This document shows, in pieces, positions 45,708 to 53,580 of a DNA stretch of 64,000 bases (position 1 is its first letter; each line of letters opens with the position of its first letter). The notes under the pieces were generated by a model. That model did not search any database and was not told the DNA's origin. It saw only the letters and a list, made by a program, of their open reading frames with translations. Source of the stretch: Roseateles oligotrophus (GTDB taxonomy: Bacteria; Pseudomonadota; Gammaproteobacteria; Burkholderiales; Burkholderiaceae_C). The DNA lies in the NCBI RefSeq assembly GCF_014204525.1, contig NZ_JACHLP010000006.1, positions 166,360 through 230,359 of the forward strand, in the 5' to 3' direction. The position numbers and the translations under genes are program-made.

Positions 45708-46804
45708 GCCACCCTCTGCACAGCCAAACCGCCAATCAAATTCAGTCCTTGACGCCCACGCGCGACGAAGACCGCCGCAACGCCAAGCCCTGGACGGTGA
45801 ACGAGGTGGCCGCCCTGTACGACCTGCCCTTCAACGACCTGATGTTCAAGGCCCAGAGCGTGCACCGCCAGTACTTCGATGCCAATGCGGTGCAGCTCTC
45901 CACCCTGCTGTCCATCAAGACCGGTGGCTGCGAGGAGGACTGCAAGTACTGCCCGCAGTCGGCTCATTTCGACACCGGCCTCAAGGCCGAGAAGCTGATC
46001 CCCCTGCAAGAGGTGCTGGAGGCCGCCCGCGCGGCAAAAGACAACGGCGCCACCCGCTTCTGCATGGGCGCGGCCTGGCGCGCGCCCAAGGAGCGCCATC
46101 TGGAAGCCATCGGCGAGATGGTCAGAGAGGTCAAGGCCATGGGCCTGGAGACCTGCCTAACGGCCGGCATGCTCGGTGACGGCCAGGCCGAGCAGCTGCG
46201 CGAGGCCGGCCTGGATTACTACAACCACAACCTCGACACCTCGCCCGAGTTCTACGGCCAGATCATCACCACCCGCACCTACCAGGACCGGCTGGACACC
46301 CTGGACCGTGTGCGCAATGTGGGCCTCAAGGTCTGCTCCGGCGGCATCGTGGGCATGGGCGAGACCCGCCGCCAGCGCGCCGGCCTGATCGTGCAACTGG
46401 CCAATCTGAACCCTTACCCCGAGTCGGTGCCCATCAACAATCTGGTGCAGGTCGAAGGCACGCCCTTGAGCGGCACCGAGGCCCTGGACCCCTTCGAGTT
46501 CATCCGTTCCATCGCCGTGGCCCGCATCACCATGCCGCGCGCCATGGTGCGCCTGTCGGCCGGCCGTGAAGAGATGCCCGAGAGCATGCAAGCCCTGTGT
46601 TTCCTGGCCGGTGCCAACTCCATGTTCTACGGCGACAAGCTGCTGACCACCAGCAACCCGCAGGCCGAGAAGGACCGTGCCTTGCTCAAACGCCTGGGCA
46701 TGCACTGCGCGACCGAGGCCGATCTGGCCGCCGAGGGCAAGATCGATTTGTGCCGCAACAAGGTGGACTCTGCCGAGCAGGGCCAAGCCTGCGCCTCGCA
46801 CTGA
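45704..46804 (+). CDS. bioB: Biotin synthase BioB
   Basis: A 366-residue radical-SAM enzyme that inserts sulfur into dethiobiotin. The 4Fe-4S motif is [16 protein letters not shown] (CX3CX2C). [21 protein letters not shown], and the C-terminal [15 protein letters not shown] carry residues for the second cluster and SAM. A Gln/Cys-containing tail (EQGQACASH) is slightly longer than usual. Its ATG overlaps the bioD stop, and its own stop overlaps the GNAT start (TGATG). Confidence 0.96.
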   Translation: MSHPLHSQTANQIQSLTPTRDEDRRNAKPWTVNEVAALYDLPFNDLMFKAQSVHRQYFDANAVQLSTLLSIKTGGCEEDCKYCPQSAHFDTGLKAEKLIPLQEVLEAARAAKDNGATRFCMGAAWRAPKERHLEAIGEMVREVKAMGLETCLTAGMLGDGQAEQLREAGLDYYNHNLDTSPEFYGQIITTRTYQDRLDTLDRVRNVGLKVCSGGIVGMGETRRQRAGLIVQLANLNPYPESVPINNLVQVEGTPLSGTEALDPFEFIRSIAVARITMPRAMVRLSAGREEMPESMQALCFLAGANSMFYGDKLLTTSNPQAEKDRALLKRLGMHCATEADLAAEGKIDLCRNKVDSAEQGQACASH

Positions 46805-47265
46805 TGGCCGCCGCGCCCGGGATGAAAACCCGCCTCGCCACGCTCGCCGATCTGGACGCCCTGGCGCCCTTGTTCGACGCCTATCGCCAGTTCTACGAGC
46901 AGGCGCCGGATCTGGACTCGGCGCGCGAGTTTCTGCGTGCCCGCATGGCCGCGGCCGAGTCGGGGCTGATCGTGCTGGAGGCTGGGAATGAGCTGCTGGG
47001 TTTCTGTCAGCTCTATCCCAGCTTCTGCTCGGTGCTGGCCCGGCCCATCTTCGTGCTCTACGACCTCTTCGTGAGCCCTTCCGCGCGGCGCGGTGGTGGG
47101 GCCAGCGCCTTGCTGCAAGCCGCCGTAGACCTGGCGCGGCAGCGCGGCAAGGCTCGCATGGATCTGACGACGGCCCGCACCAATCACCAGGCGCAGGCGC
47201 TGTATGAGCGCATGGGCTGGCGCTTGGATGAGGTGTTTTTGGCTTATCAGCGGGAACTGAGCTAA
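46804..47265 (+). CDS. GNAT-family N-acetyltransferase
   Basis: A 153-residue acetyltransferase. It has an N-terminal TRLATLADLDALAPLFDAYRQFY, a central FCQLYPSFCSVL strand, the acetyl-CoA loop VSPSARRGGGASALL and TARTNHQAQALYERMGW. The start at 46804 overlaps the bioB stop, although MKTR at 46822 is an alternative. The substrate is not known. The position suggests it travels with the biotin genes, but no biotin role is established for it. Confidence 0.87.
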   Translation: MAAAPGMKTRLATLADLDALAPLFDAYRQFYEQAPDLDSAREFLRARMAAAESGLIVLEAGNELLGFCQLYPSFCSVLARPIFVLYDLFVSPSARRGGGASALLQAAVDLARQRGKARMDLTTARTNHQAQALYERMGWRLDEVFLAYQRELS

Positions 47266-47316
47266 AGCGGGGCTAGACCCGCCAACCCAAGCCTCGCGCA
47301 TCCATCGAATCCAACC

Positions 47317-47613
47317 ATGCTCTTCATCGTGCACTTCGTCGACCACCCTCAGCGGCAGGCGCTTCGCCAGTTGCAGATGGCGGCGCATTTACTCTGGTTG
47401 AACGAACATCAAGAGACTGTTCTGCAGGCTGGCTCATTGCGTGAGCGAGTGGATGAGCCGGCAAAGGGCGGCCTTTGGATTGTTGATGCCGCCGACAAAG
47501 AAACGGTGCTAAGCCTGCTCAAGACGGACCCGTTTTGGATTCATGGGTTGCGGGCGTCGGTAGAGGTTTTGCATTGGTCCAAGGCGTTTGAGGATCGAAA
47601 GGTCTTGATATGA
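47317..47613 (+). CDS. YciI-family protein
   Basis: A 98-residue single-domain protein of the YciI fold. It shows VHFVDHPQRQALR, LWLNEHQETVLQAGSL, GGLWIVDAADKETVLSLLKTDP and VEVLHW, with the conserved His-Asp pair (H5/D8 region) of this ferredoxin-like family. The biochemical role of the family is largely unknown. It is the last gene before the 0.6 kb inverted-repeat element. Confidence 0.85.
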   Translation: MLFIVHFVDHPQRQALRQLQMAAHLLWLNEHQETVLQAGSLRERVDEPAKGGLWIVDAADKETVLSLLKTDPFWIHGLRASVEVLHWSKAFEDRKVLI

Positions 47614-47644
47614 GTTTTGACCCTGTTTGTGTCAGTTGTTTTGG

Positions 47645-48257
47645 TGGCAAGGCCCAGCCGGGTGTTCGGCCCGGCGGCCGACCTACTTTCTTTGCTTCGC
47701 CAAAGAAAGTAGGCAAAGAAAGGCGACCCGAATGCCTGGCCCCTGCGGGGTCCGCTGCGGTGCTCGAATTCGCCGGCCCGCGCCGAACTCACTGCGCTAC
47801 GCTCCGTTCAGACATGCGGCGCGAGCTAGAAGTTGAGGGCGCTGCGCGCCGCCCGTCGAATTCTGTGCTCCTCGCCCAGGCAACACGGGGAATGCGAACC
47901 CCACTCGGCTCGCTGCGCGTCGCCTCGATGACGCGGCAGCTAACGCTGCATGCTCCTGGCGCATGCAGCCCTTCAAGCCGATGCGTAGCGAGGCGTGTCG
48001 GTATTCAAATCCCGTTGAGACTGGGTGAGGAGCGGAAGCTTCGCTGGGCGTCGCGAAGCGACCTCAAGGACTGGCTTCGCGCCCCTTGTCTGAACGGAGC
48101 GTAGCGCAGTGAGTTGGGCGCGGCCCAGTGAAGCTGAGCACCGCAACGAACCCCGAAGGGGCCAGGCGTCGGGTCGCCTTCTTTTGCTTACTTTTCTTGG
48201 CGAAGCAAGAAAAGTGAGTCGCCCGCCGGGGCGAACTCCCGGCATGGGCCTTGGCAA
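47645..48257. repeat. 0.6 kb dispersed element with long imperfect inverted-repeat arms
   Basis: This fills most of a 736-bp gap without a gene. The left arm, about 47645-47813, reads as an imperfect inverted copy of the right arm, about 48088-48257. Both run from a GCAAGGCCCA-type end through a hairpin and GGCGACCCGA to CGCTACGCTCCGTTCAGAC. The left-arm hairpin pairs CCTACTTTCTTTG (47682-47694) with CAAAGAAAGTAGG (47701-47713). The right-arm hairpin pairs ACTTTTCTTG (48190-48199) with CAAGAAAAGT (48206-48215). The 270-bp centre has no convincing gene. It resembles a non-autonomous mobile or structured repeat family of Burkholderiales. Confidence 0.8.
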
Positions 48258-48349
48258 CACCGCATCCAGGTGCGAAGCCCAGGCGGAACTGGTTGATTGA
48301 ATGCATGTCAGTCTGGGATGAATTCCAGGCCCTGAAGGAGACAAACAAA

Positions 48350-50359
48350 ATGTTCAAAAAAATTCTGATTGCGAATCGCGGCGAAATCGCCTGCCGCGTC
48401 GCCGCCACCGCCCACCGCATGGGTGTCAAGACCGTGGCCGTCTACTCCGAGGCGGATGCAAAAGCCAAGCATGTGCAAGCCTGCGACGAGGCCGTCCTGA
48501 TCGGCGGCGCCGCGCCCAAGGACTCCTATCTGCAGTGGCAGCGCATCATCGATGCCGCCAAGGCCACCGGCGCCCAGGCCGTGCATCCGGGCTATGGCTT
48601 CTTGAGCGAGAACGAGGACTTTGCCAATGCCTGCGCGACGAACGGCCTGGTCTTCATCGGCCCGCCGGCCGCGGCCATTCTGGCCATGGGCCTGAAGGCC
48701 GAGTCCAAGCGCCTGATGGAAAAAGCCGGCGTGCCCCTGGTGCCCGGCTACCACGGCGCCGATCAGGATGCCACCCTGCTCAAGCGCGAGGCGGAGCGCA
48801 TCGGCTTCCCGGTGCTGATCAAGGCGAGTGCGGGCGGCGGCGGCAAGGGCATGCGAGCGGTGTTCGCGGCCGAGGAATTCGACGCCGCCCTGGCTTCCTG
48901 CAAGCGCGAGGCCATCAATAGCTTTGGCGACGATGCGGTGCTGATCGAGCGTTATGTGCAGCGCCCCCGTCATGTGGAGATCCAGGTCTTTGGCGACAAC
49001 TTCGGCGACTGCGTCTACCTCTTCGAGCGCGACTGCTCGGTGCAGCGCCGCCACCAGAAGGTGCTGGAAGAAGCGCCCGCCCCCGGCATGAGCGAGGCTC
49101 GCCGCCAGGCCATGGGCGAGGCGGCGGTGGCCGCGGCCAAGGCCGTGGGCTATAGCGGCGCGGGCACGGTGGAATTCATCTGCGAGCACGACTTTGTTGA
49201 GTCTGGCCGCTTCTACTTCATGGAGATGAACACCCGCTTGCAGGTCGAGCATCCGGTGACGGAAGCCATCACCGGCCAGGACCTGGTGGAGTGGCAGTTG
49301 CGCGTGGCCGCCGGTGAGCCCTTGCCGCTCAAGCAGGGCGAGCTGAAGATGCAGGGCCACGCCATCGAGGCCCGCATCTGTGCCGAGAACCCCGAGGCCG
49401 GCTTCCTGCCCGCCACCGGCGCCTTGGCGGTGGCGCGCTGGCCCGAGCATGTGAAGTTCGAGCGTGGCCATGTCCGCATTGACGCCGGTGTGGGTGAGGG
49501 CGATGAGATCAGCCCCTTCTACGATTCCATGGTGGCCAAGCTCATCGTCTGGGGCGAGGATCGCGCCCAGGCCCTGGCCCGGCTGGACGCGGCCTTGCGC
49601 GACACCCATATCGTCGGCCTGCAGACCAATGTGGCCTTTCTGCGCCGCTGTGCCGCCACCGCTTCTTTCTCTCAGGCCGATCTGGACACGGCCTTGATCG
49701 AGCGAGAAAAAGAGGCCTTGTTCGGCCAGGCCGGCCTGGCGACGGACATCACGGCCGCCGCCGTCGTCGCCCACAAGCTGGCCCAGGAGGCGCAAGCGCA
49801 AGACAGTGACCCCTGGAGCCGCCGCGACGGCTGGCGCCTGTACGGTGCCTCGGTGCGCCGCTTCGATCTGCGCGTCGGCGAGGCCAAGCTGCAGGTCAGC
49901 CTGTCTCGTCACCATCAAGGCGGCATGCAACTCGAGGTAGAGGGTCAGGTCTTGCCCTTCGCCGTCAATTCGCGTAGCCTGGAGTCGCATGAGCTGCTCT
50001 TGGGTGAAGGTTTGGCCCAGCGCCGCGTGGTGGTCAATAGCTATGCCCAAGGCGAGACGATTGCCGTCTTCGCGCCGCAAGGCTCGGCCCTGGTGACCGA
50101 GATCGACCCGATTGCCCATGCGGGTGACGGTGCCGCTGAAACCGGCCGTTTGACGGCGCCCATGCCCGGCAAGCTGGTGTCCTTCCTGGCCCAGGTGGGC
50201 GATAAGGTGGCCAAGGGCCAGGCCCTGGCGGTGATGGAGGCGATGAAGATGGAGCACACCATCCTGGCGCCGCGTGACGGTGTCGTCAGCGAGCTGCTGT
50301 TCGCCGTCGGCGACCAGATCGGCGACGGCGCCGAGTTGCTGAAACTGCAGGAGGCTTGA
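48350..50359 (+). CDS. liuD: Methylcrotonyl-CoA carboxylase alpha subunit (biotin carboxylase plus biotin carrier)
   Basis: A 669-residue protein matching MCC alpha. The biotin carboxylase domain (1-445) has MFKKILIANRGEIACRV, the ATP-grasp KASAGGGGKGMR, EMNTRLQVEHPVTE and EARICAENPE. A BT linker follows. The C-terminal biotinyl domain has the biotinylated lysine in EAMKMEH, about 35 residues from the end. Shine-Dalgarno GAAGGAG precedes the ATG. It depends on biotin from the upstream bio genes and assembles with the beta subunit encoded at 37847. The repeat element upstream suggests it may need its own promoter. Confidence 0.94.
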   Translation: MFKKILIANRGEIACRVAATAHRMGVKTVAVYSEADAKAKHVQACDEAVLIGGAAPKDSYLQWQRIIDAAKATGAQAVHPGYGFLSENEDFANACATNGLVFIGPPAAAILAMGLKAESKRLMEKAGVPLVPGYHGADQDATLLKREAERIGFPVLIKASAGGGGKGMRAVFAAEEFDAALASCKREAINSFGDDAVLIERYVQRPRHVEIQVFGDNFGDCVYLFERDCSVQRRHQKVLEEAPAPGMSEARRQAMGEAAVAAAKAVGYSGAGTVEFICEHDFVESGRFYFMEMNTRLQVEHPVTEAITGQDLVEWQLRVAAGEPLPLKQGELKMQGHAIEARICAENPEAGFLPATGALAVARWPEHVKFERGHVRIDAGVGEGDEISPFYDSMVAKLIVWGEDRAQALARLDAALRDTHIVGLQTNVAFLRRCAATASFSQADLDTALIEREKEALFGQAGLATDITAAAVVAHKLAQEAQAQDSDPWSRRDGWRLYGASVRRFDLRVGEAKLQVSLSRHHQGGMQLEVEGQVLPFAVNSRSLESHELLLGEGLAQRRVVVNSYAQGETIAVFAPQGSALVTEIDPIAHAGDGAAETGRLTAPMPGKLVSFLAQVGDKVAKGQALAVMEAMKMEHTILAPRDGVVSELLFAVGDQIGDGAELLKLQEA

Positions 50360-50361
50360 AC

Positions 50362-51270
50362 ATGACACTCCCTACCCGAGTCAGCCTCGTCGATGTCGGC
50401 CCGCGCGACGGCCTGCAGAACGAGAAAGAACCCGTCTCCACGGCGCACAAGGCTCAGCTGGTTGCCATGCTGCAGGCCGCCGGCCTGAAGGAGATCGAGG
50501 TCACCAGCTTTGTCTCGCCCAAATGGGTGCCGCAGATGGCGGACAACGTGGCGGTGATGGCCGCCATCGAGCGGCGTGCCGACGTCAGGTACTCGGTGCT
50601 GACGCCCAATCTCAAGGGACTGGAGGCGGCGTTGCCCACCCGGCCCGATGAGATCGTCGTCTTCGCCGCTGCGTCCGAGGCCTTCAGCCAGAAGAACATC
50701 AATTGCAGCATTGCCGAGAGCATTGAGCGCTTCGCTCCCGTGGTGCAGGCGGCGCATGCGGCCGGCATCAAGGTGCGCGGGGCCCTGTCCTGCGCTCTGG
50801 GCTGCCCGTACGAGGGCGAGATCAGCCCCGACAAGGTCGAGCGCGTGGCGGGCCTGATGCGCGCCATCGGCGTCGATCATCTGGGCGTGGCCGACACGAT
50901 TGGCGTGGGCACGCCGCGCAAGGTGCAGGCTGCGCTGGAGCGTGCCCTCAAGCACTTCCCCCTGCAGGAGCTGAGCGGTCATTTCCACGACACCTACGGC
51001 CAGGCCCTGGCGAATATCTACGCCAGCCTGGAGCTGGGCGTTCACACCTTCGACGCCAGCGTGGCCGGCCTGGGCGGCTGCCCCTACGCCAAGGGCGCCA
51101 CGGGCAATGTGGCGACCGAAGATGTGGTCTTCATGCTGAACGGACTCGGGATTGAGACGGGTGTTGACCTCGACAAGCTGGTCGATGCCGGTGCCTTCAT
51201 CAGCGGCGTGCTGGGCCGCCCGCCGGTCTCGCGCGTGGCGCGGGCGGTCTTGGCCAAGCGGGTGGGCTAA
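50362..51270 (+). CDS. liuE: Hydroxymethylglutaryl-CoA lyase
   Basis: A 302-residue HMG-CoA lyase that cleaves HMG-CoA to acetyl-CoA and acetoacetate, the last step of leucine breakdown. It has VDVGPRDGLQNEKE, EVTSFVSPKWVPQMAD, a metal-binding SGHFHDTYGQALAN and the catalytic-cysteine loop GLGGCPYAKGATGNVATED. The ATG at 50362 lies 2 nt after the MCC alpha stop, with GGAGG upstream. The gene converges on the next membrane-protein gene with a 4-bp overlap. Confidence 0.94.
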   Translation: MTLPTRVSLVDVGPRDGLQNEKEPVSTAHKAQLVAMLQAAGLKEIEVTSFVSPKWVPQMADNVAVMAAIERRADVRYSVLTPNLKGLEAALPTRPDEIVVFAAASEAFSQKNINCSIAESIERFAPVVQAAHAAGIKVRGALSCALGCPYEGEISPDKVERVAGLMRAIGVDHLGVADTIGVGTPRKVQAALERALKHFPLQELSGHFHDTYGQALANIYASLELGVHTFDASVAGLGGCPYAKGATGNVATEDVVFMLNGLGIETGVDLDKLVDAGAFISGVLGRPPVSRVARAVLAKRVG

Positions 51271-51737
51271 CGCACTAGCCGAACGGCCGCGATGGCCAGC
51301 CAGCCCAGGGCGAAGTTGAGCATGACTAACTTCTGGATCAGGGCGGCCGATTGCGCGGCCTGAGTCCATTCAGCCGCGGCCACGCGCCGCTTGAACCTGG
51401 CAAAGCCGGCGAAGTAGATGTGGCCGAAGACGGCGAACATTAGCAGGCCGATGCCCAGCATCAGGTTCCAACCCAGCGGCACGCTGCCCGCGCCGGTGGC
51501 GGCCTTGACGGCGCGGAAGGCCGTCGTGTACAGATTCATGCCGCTGAAGAACAAGACCAGCACCGAGACCGCTGCGGCGGCGAAGAAGCGCTGCCACACG
51601 GCCACCATCAGCCGCGCGCGCGGCTGGCCTTCCAGGGCCAGGGCGGCGGCGGGCCGCAGCGCGAAGAGCATGAAAGTCATGCCACCCAGCCAGACGATGG
51701 CGGCGGCCAAGTGCAGCAGTTTGACGAGTTCGTACAT
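51267..51737 (-). CDS. CopD-like four-helix membrane protein
   Basis: A 156-residue membrane protein with four helices. LLHLAAAIVWLGGMTFMLF starts with the His-Trp-Gly-Gly motif of the CopD/DUF-type family, followed by VLVLFFSGMNLY, LMLGIGLLMFAVFGHIYF and MLNFALGWLAIAAVRLV. CopD relatives are linked to copper uptake or haem, but small solitary versions like this are not characterised. It is convergent with the HMG-CoA lyase gene. Confidence 0.72.
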   Translation of the reverse strand: MYELVKLLHLAAAIVWLGGMTFMLFALRPAAALALEGQPRARLMVAVWQRFFAAAAVSVLVLFFSGMNLYTTAFRAVKAATGAGSVPLGWNLMLGIGLLMFAVFGHIYFAGFARFKRRVAAAEWTQAAQSAALIQKLVMLNFALGWLAIAAVRLVR

Positions 51738-51843
51738 GGTGGTCTTTCAATCAGTTGTCCATGGCAATGTGAGTCACCCCCAGCCGATGAAACAAGGGTA
51801 TTGCGGGCCGAGCGCCGGGCCGCTCCCAAGCCGGTCCGCGCTG

Positions 51844-51931
51844 GCGATGTGCTTGGCGGTCGATCCGCCAAGCATCGCCGTCCCCCCGGGGGACCGACCA
51901 GTCTTGCCCGCGTTCAGCGGGGCAAGACTGG
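51844..51931. repeat. Two adjacent hairpins between two minus-strand membrane-protein genes
   Basis: The first runs from GCGATGTGCTTGGCGG to CCGCCAAGCATCGC (51844-51878, imperfect by two bases). The second is CCAGTCTTGCCC (51898-51909) pairing with GGGCAAGACTGG (51920-51931). They lie in the 212-bp gap and neither has a T run. They may be terminator-like or small repeats. Confidence 0.55.
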
Positions 51932-51949
51932 GCGAGGGGTAGTTTCACG

Positions 51950-52666
51950 TCAGGACTTGCGTAGGCAGTCTTCCAGCGTCAGCCCGGTCAGGCGGCGGAT
52001 ATTGCGGGCCAGGTAGAACAGCACGCCGAGGGTCAGCAGGGTGGAGGGGATGACGATAACGGGCCAGCTGAGCAGATTCATGCGGCCCAGCTCGGCATTG
52101 AAGGCCTCGCTGCCGGCCGGGCTCTGCACGATCCAGCGTGCCAGGCCGTAATTCATCAGGCTTGAAAAAGCAAAGCTGCCGGCCAGCATCAGCGTGCCCA
52201 GGCGCAGGCTGCGCTCAAAGGCGGCGCTGGCCCCTCGCTCGGCCAGGGCGGCTTCAATACGCGGCACATCCATCAGCTGTGGGCTGAATACCAGCAGATG
52301 GACCAGCGGTCGTTTGGTCAAGGCCGAGGCGGCCACCACCAAGCCGATCACGCCCGGCACGGCGGCCTCCTTGACGGCCAGCCACTGCGGGTCCAGGGCC
52401 AGCAAGCCGATGCCGCCGGTCAGCAAGGTGCTGAGCACGCCCAGGCCCGCCATCCAGCTGAAGCGGCGCTCGCGCCAGGCGGTGTAAGCGGCCCAGCCCA
52501 GGGGCAGGGCCAGGGCCAGCAGCAAGGCGCCCACGGCGCCCAGGCGGGCGGGGCTGCTGAGTTGCATCAAGACCAGGGAGGGCGCCAGCAGCGTCACCAT
52601 CAGCTCGGTCATGGTATTGGGCTGGCTGGGCGCGGGGCGGGAAGCGTGGGGGTGAGGGACAGACAT
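51950..52666 (-). CDS. VC0807-family membrane protein
   Basis: A 238-residue inner-membrane protein with about six helices. LALALPLGWAAYTAWRERRFSWM, GVLSTLLTGGIGLLALDPQWLAVKEAAVPGVIGL (with the motif LTGGIGLL...KEAAVP) and YGLARWIVQSPAG are typical of the VC0807 family. A downstream ATG at 52612 (MTELMV) is an equally plausible start, since the first 18 residues are polar and Pro-rich. The family has no known function. It has no clear partner. Confidence 0.8.
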   Translation of the reverse strand: MSVPHPHASRPAPSQPNTMTELMVTLLAPSLVLMQLSSPARLGAVGALLLALALPLGWAAYTAWRERRFSWMAGLGVLSTLLTGGIGLLALDPQWLAVKEAAVPGVIGLVVAASALTKRPLVHLLVFSPQLMDVPRIEAALAERGASAAFERSLRLGTLMLAGSFAFSSLMNYGLARWIVQSPAGSEAFNAELGRMNLLSWPVIVIPSTLLTLGVLFYLARNIRRLTGLTLEDCLRKS

Positions 52667-52837
52667 GCCTGCAATGTAAGGGCTTGCCCACTGCGTTCAA
52701 GCCGGCATTCGCCCGCTGGCGTGTGGGCGAAAGGATTGGTGCGAATGCCGGAGTTGGGGGAGGGCTCGGCGAATGCTCTTGGGCCCCCTTGATAATCAAG
52801 ACCTTTCCCCGCTTGTTCGAGACGCTTGCCTTTCATC

Positions 52838-53323
52838 ATGGATAAATTCTTGCTGCAGCAGCAGGTGCTGGAACGGCTGGCCGTTGACCTGCTGCAAGTC
52901 GAACAGGCAGCACGGGCGGCCCATGAAACGGCGACTCACGAAGAAAACATCGCCGAGAACAAGTACGACACCCTGGGTCTCGAAGCCGCCTATCTGGCCA
53001 GCGGCCAAGCCCGTCGCGCCGAAGCCATCCGCCAGGTCATGGTCGATTGGCGCCAATTCCGCCCGCGCCCCTACGAGGCCAGCAAAGGGATACAACTCGG
53101 CGCCCTGGTCTGCCTGCTTGATGCCGACAACAACAAGCAGCAACAGCTCTTTCTAGGCCCAGCCGGTGGCAGCATGAAGCTGCTCGGCGGCACTCAACCC
53201 GTTCAGGTCATCAGCAGCGAGGCGCCCTTGGGCAGGGCCTTGCTGGGTAAGTGCGAGGGCGATGAAGTGGCGATTCAGGTCGCTGCAAACCGGCAGCAGT
53301 TTGAGGTGCTGCGGGTTTGTTGA
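52838..53323 (+). CDS. GreA/GreB-family transcription factor
   Basis: A 161-residue Gre-like protein. The N-terminal helical hairpin contains HEENIAENKYDTLGLEAAYLASGQARR, whose EEN/AEN tip corresponds to the acidic residues that reach into RNA polymerase. The C-terminal FKBP-like domain shows LGALVCLLD, FLGPAGGSMKL and SSEAPLGRALLGKCEGDEV, matching the conserved Gre C-terminal motif SPLGRALLGK-GDEV. It probably binds the polymerase secondary channel. It is shorter and more diverged than true GreA or GreB, so an accessory role is likely. The ATG at 52838 was preferred over one 4 codons upstream. Confidence 0.82.
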   Translation: MDKFLLQQQVLERLAVDLLQVEQAARAAHETATHEENIAENKYDTLGLEAAYLASGQARRAEAIRQVMVDWRQFRPRPYEASKGIQLGALVCLLDADNNKQQQLFLGPAGGSMKLLGGTQPVQVISSEAPLGRALLGKCEGDEVAIQVAANRQQFEVLRVC

Positions 53324-53526
53324 GTTGCGGGTGAGTTCATGCCGAATTGATTTGCAATGAGCCGCCCCAATCCCTTTAGGGACGTGCTGCGCAAGGCCTG
53401 GCCAGCGTACGGCGCTTGTCAGTGCTTTCGGCCTCGGGTATATCAACTCACTGCGGGGGGAGGGGGTGTTGACGGCGAGGTTGAGCGGTGCCCACATCTG
53501 AATTTCGAGGCGCTCTAAGGATGGCG

Positions 53527-53561
53527 TTGAAGCATTCATGTTTGCATTCCTATAAAATGCA
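53527..53561 (+). promoter_or_regulatory. Promoter and operator-like palindrome of the HipA-family gene
   Basis: TTGAAG (53527-53532) and TATAAA (53551-53556) are 18 bp apart. The palindrome TGCATT-N7-AATGCA (53543-53548 and 53556-53561) brackets the -10 box. A second pair, GCATTCC (53544-53550) and GGAATGC (53578-53584), spans the start codon. This fits autorepression. Confidence 0.6.
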
Positions 53562-53580
53562 CTGAACTATTCACAAGGGA

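Noticed and set aside
47610-48344. Several overlapping open frames of 60-164 codons in the repeat element
   Set aside because: The same residues appear on both strands because of the inverted repeat (PGVRPGGR and FASPKKV type runs). They reflect DNA structure, not proteins.
48308-50368. Minus-strand open frame of 686 codons opposite the MCC alpha gene
   Set aside because: The plus strand encodes a canonical biotin carboxylase; the minus frame is its shadow.
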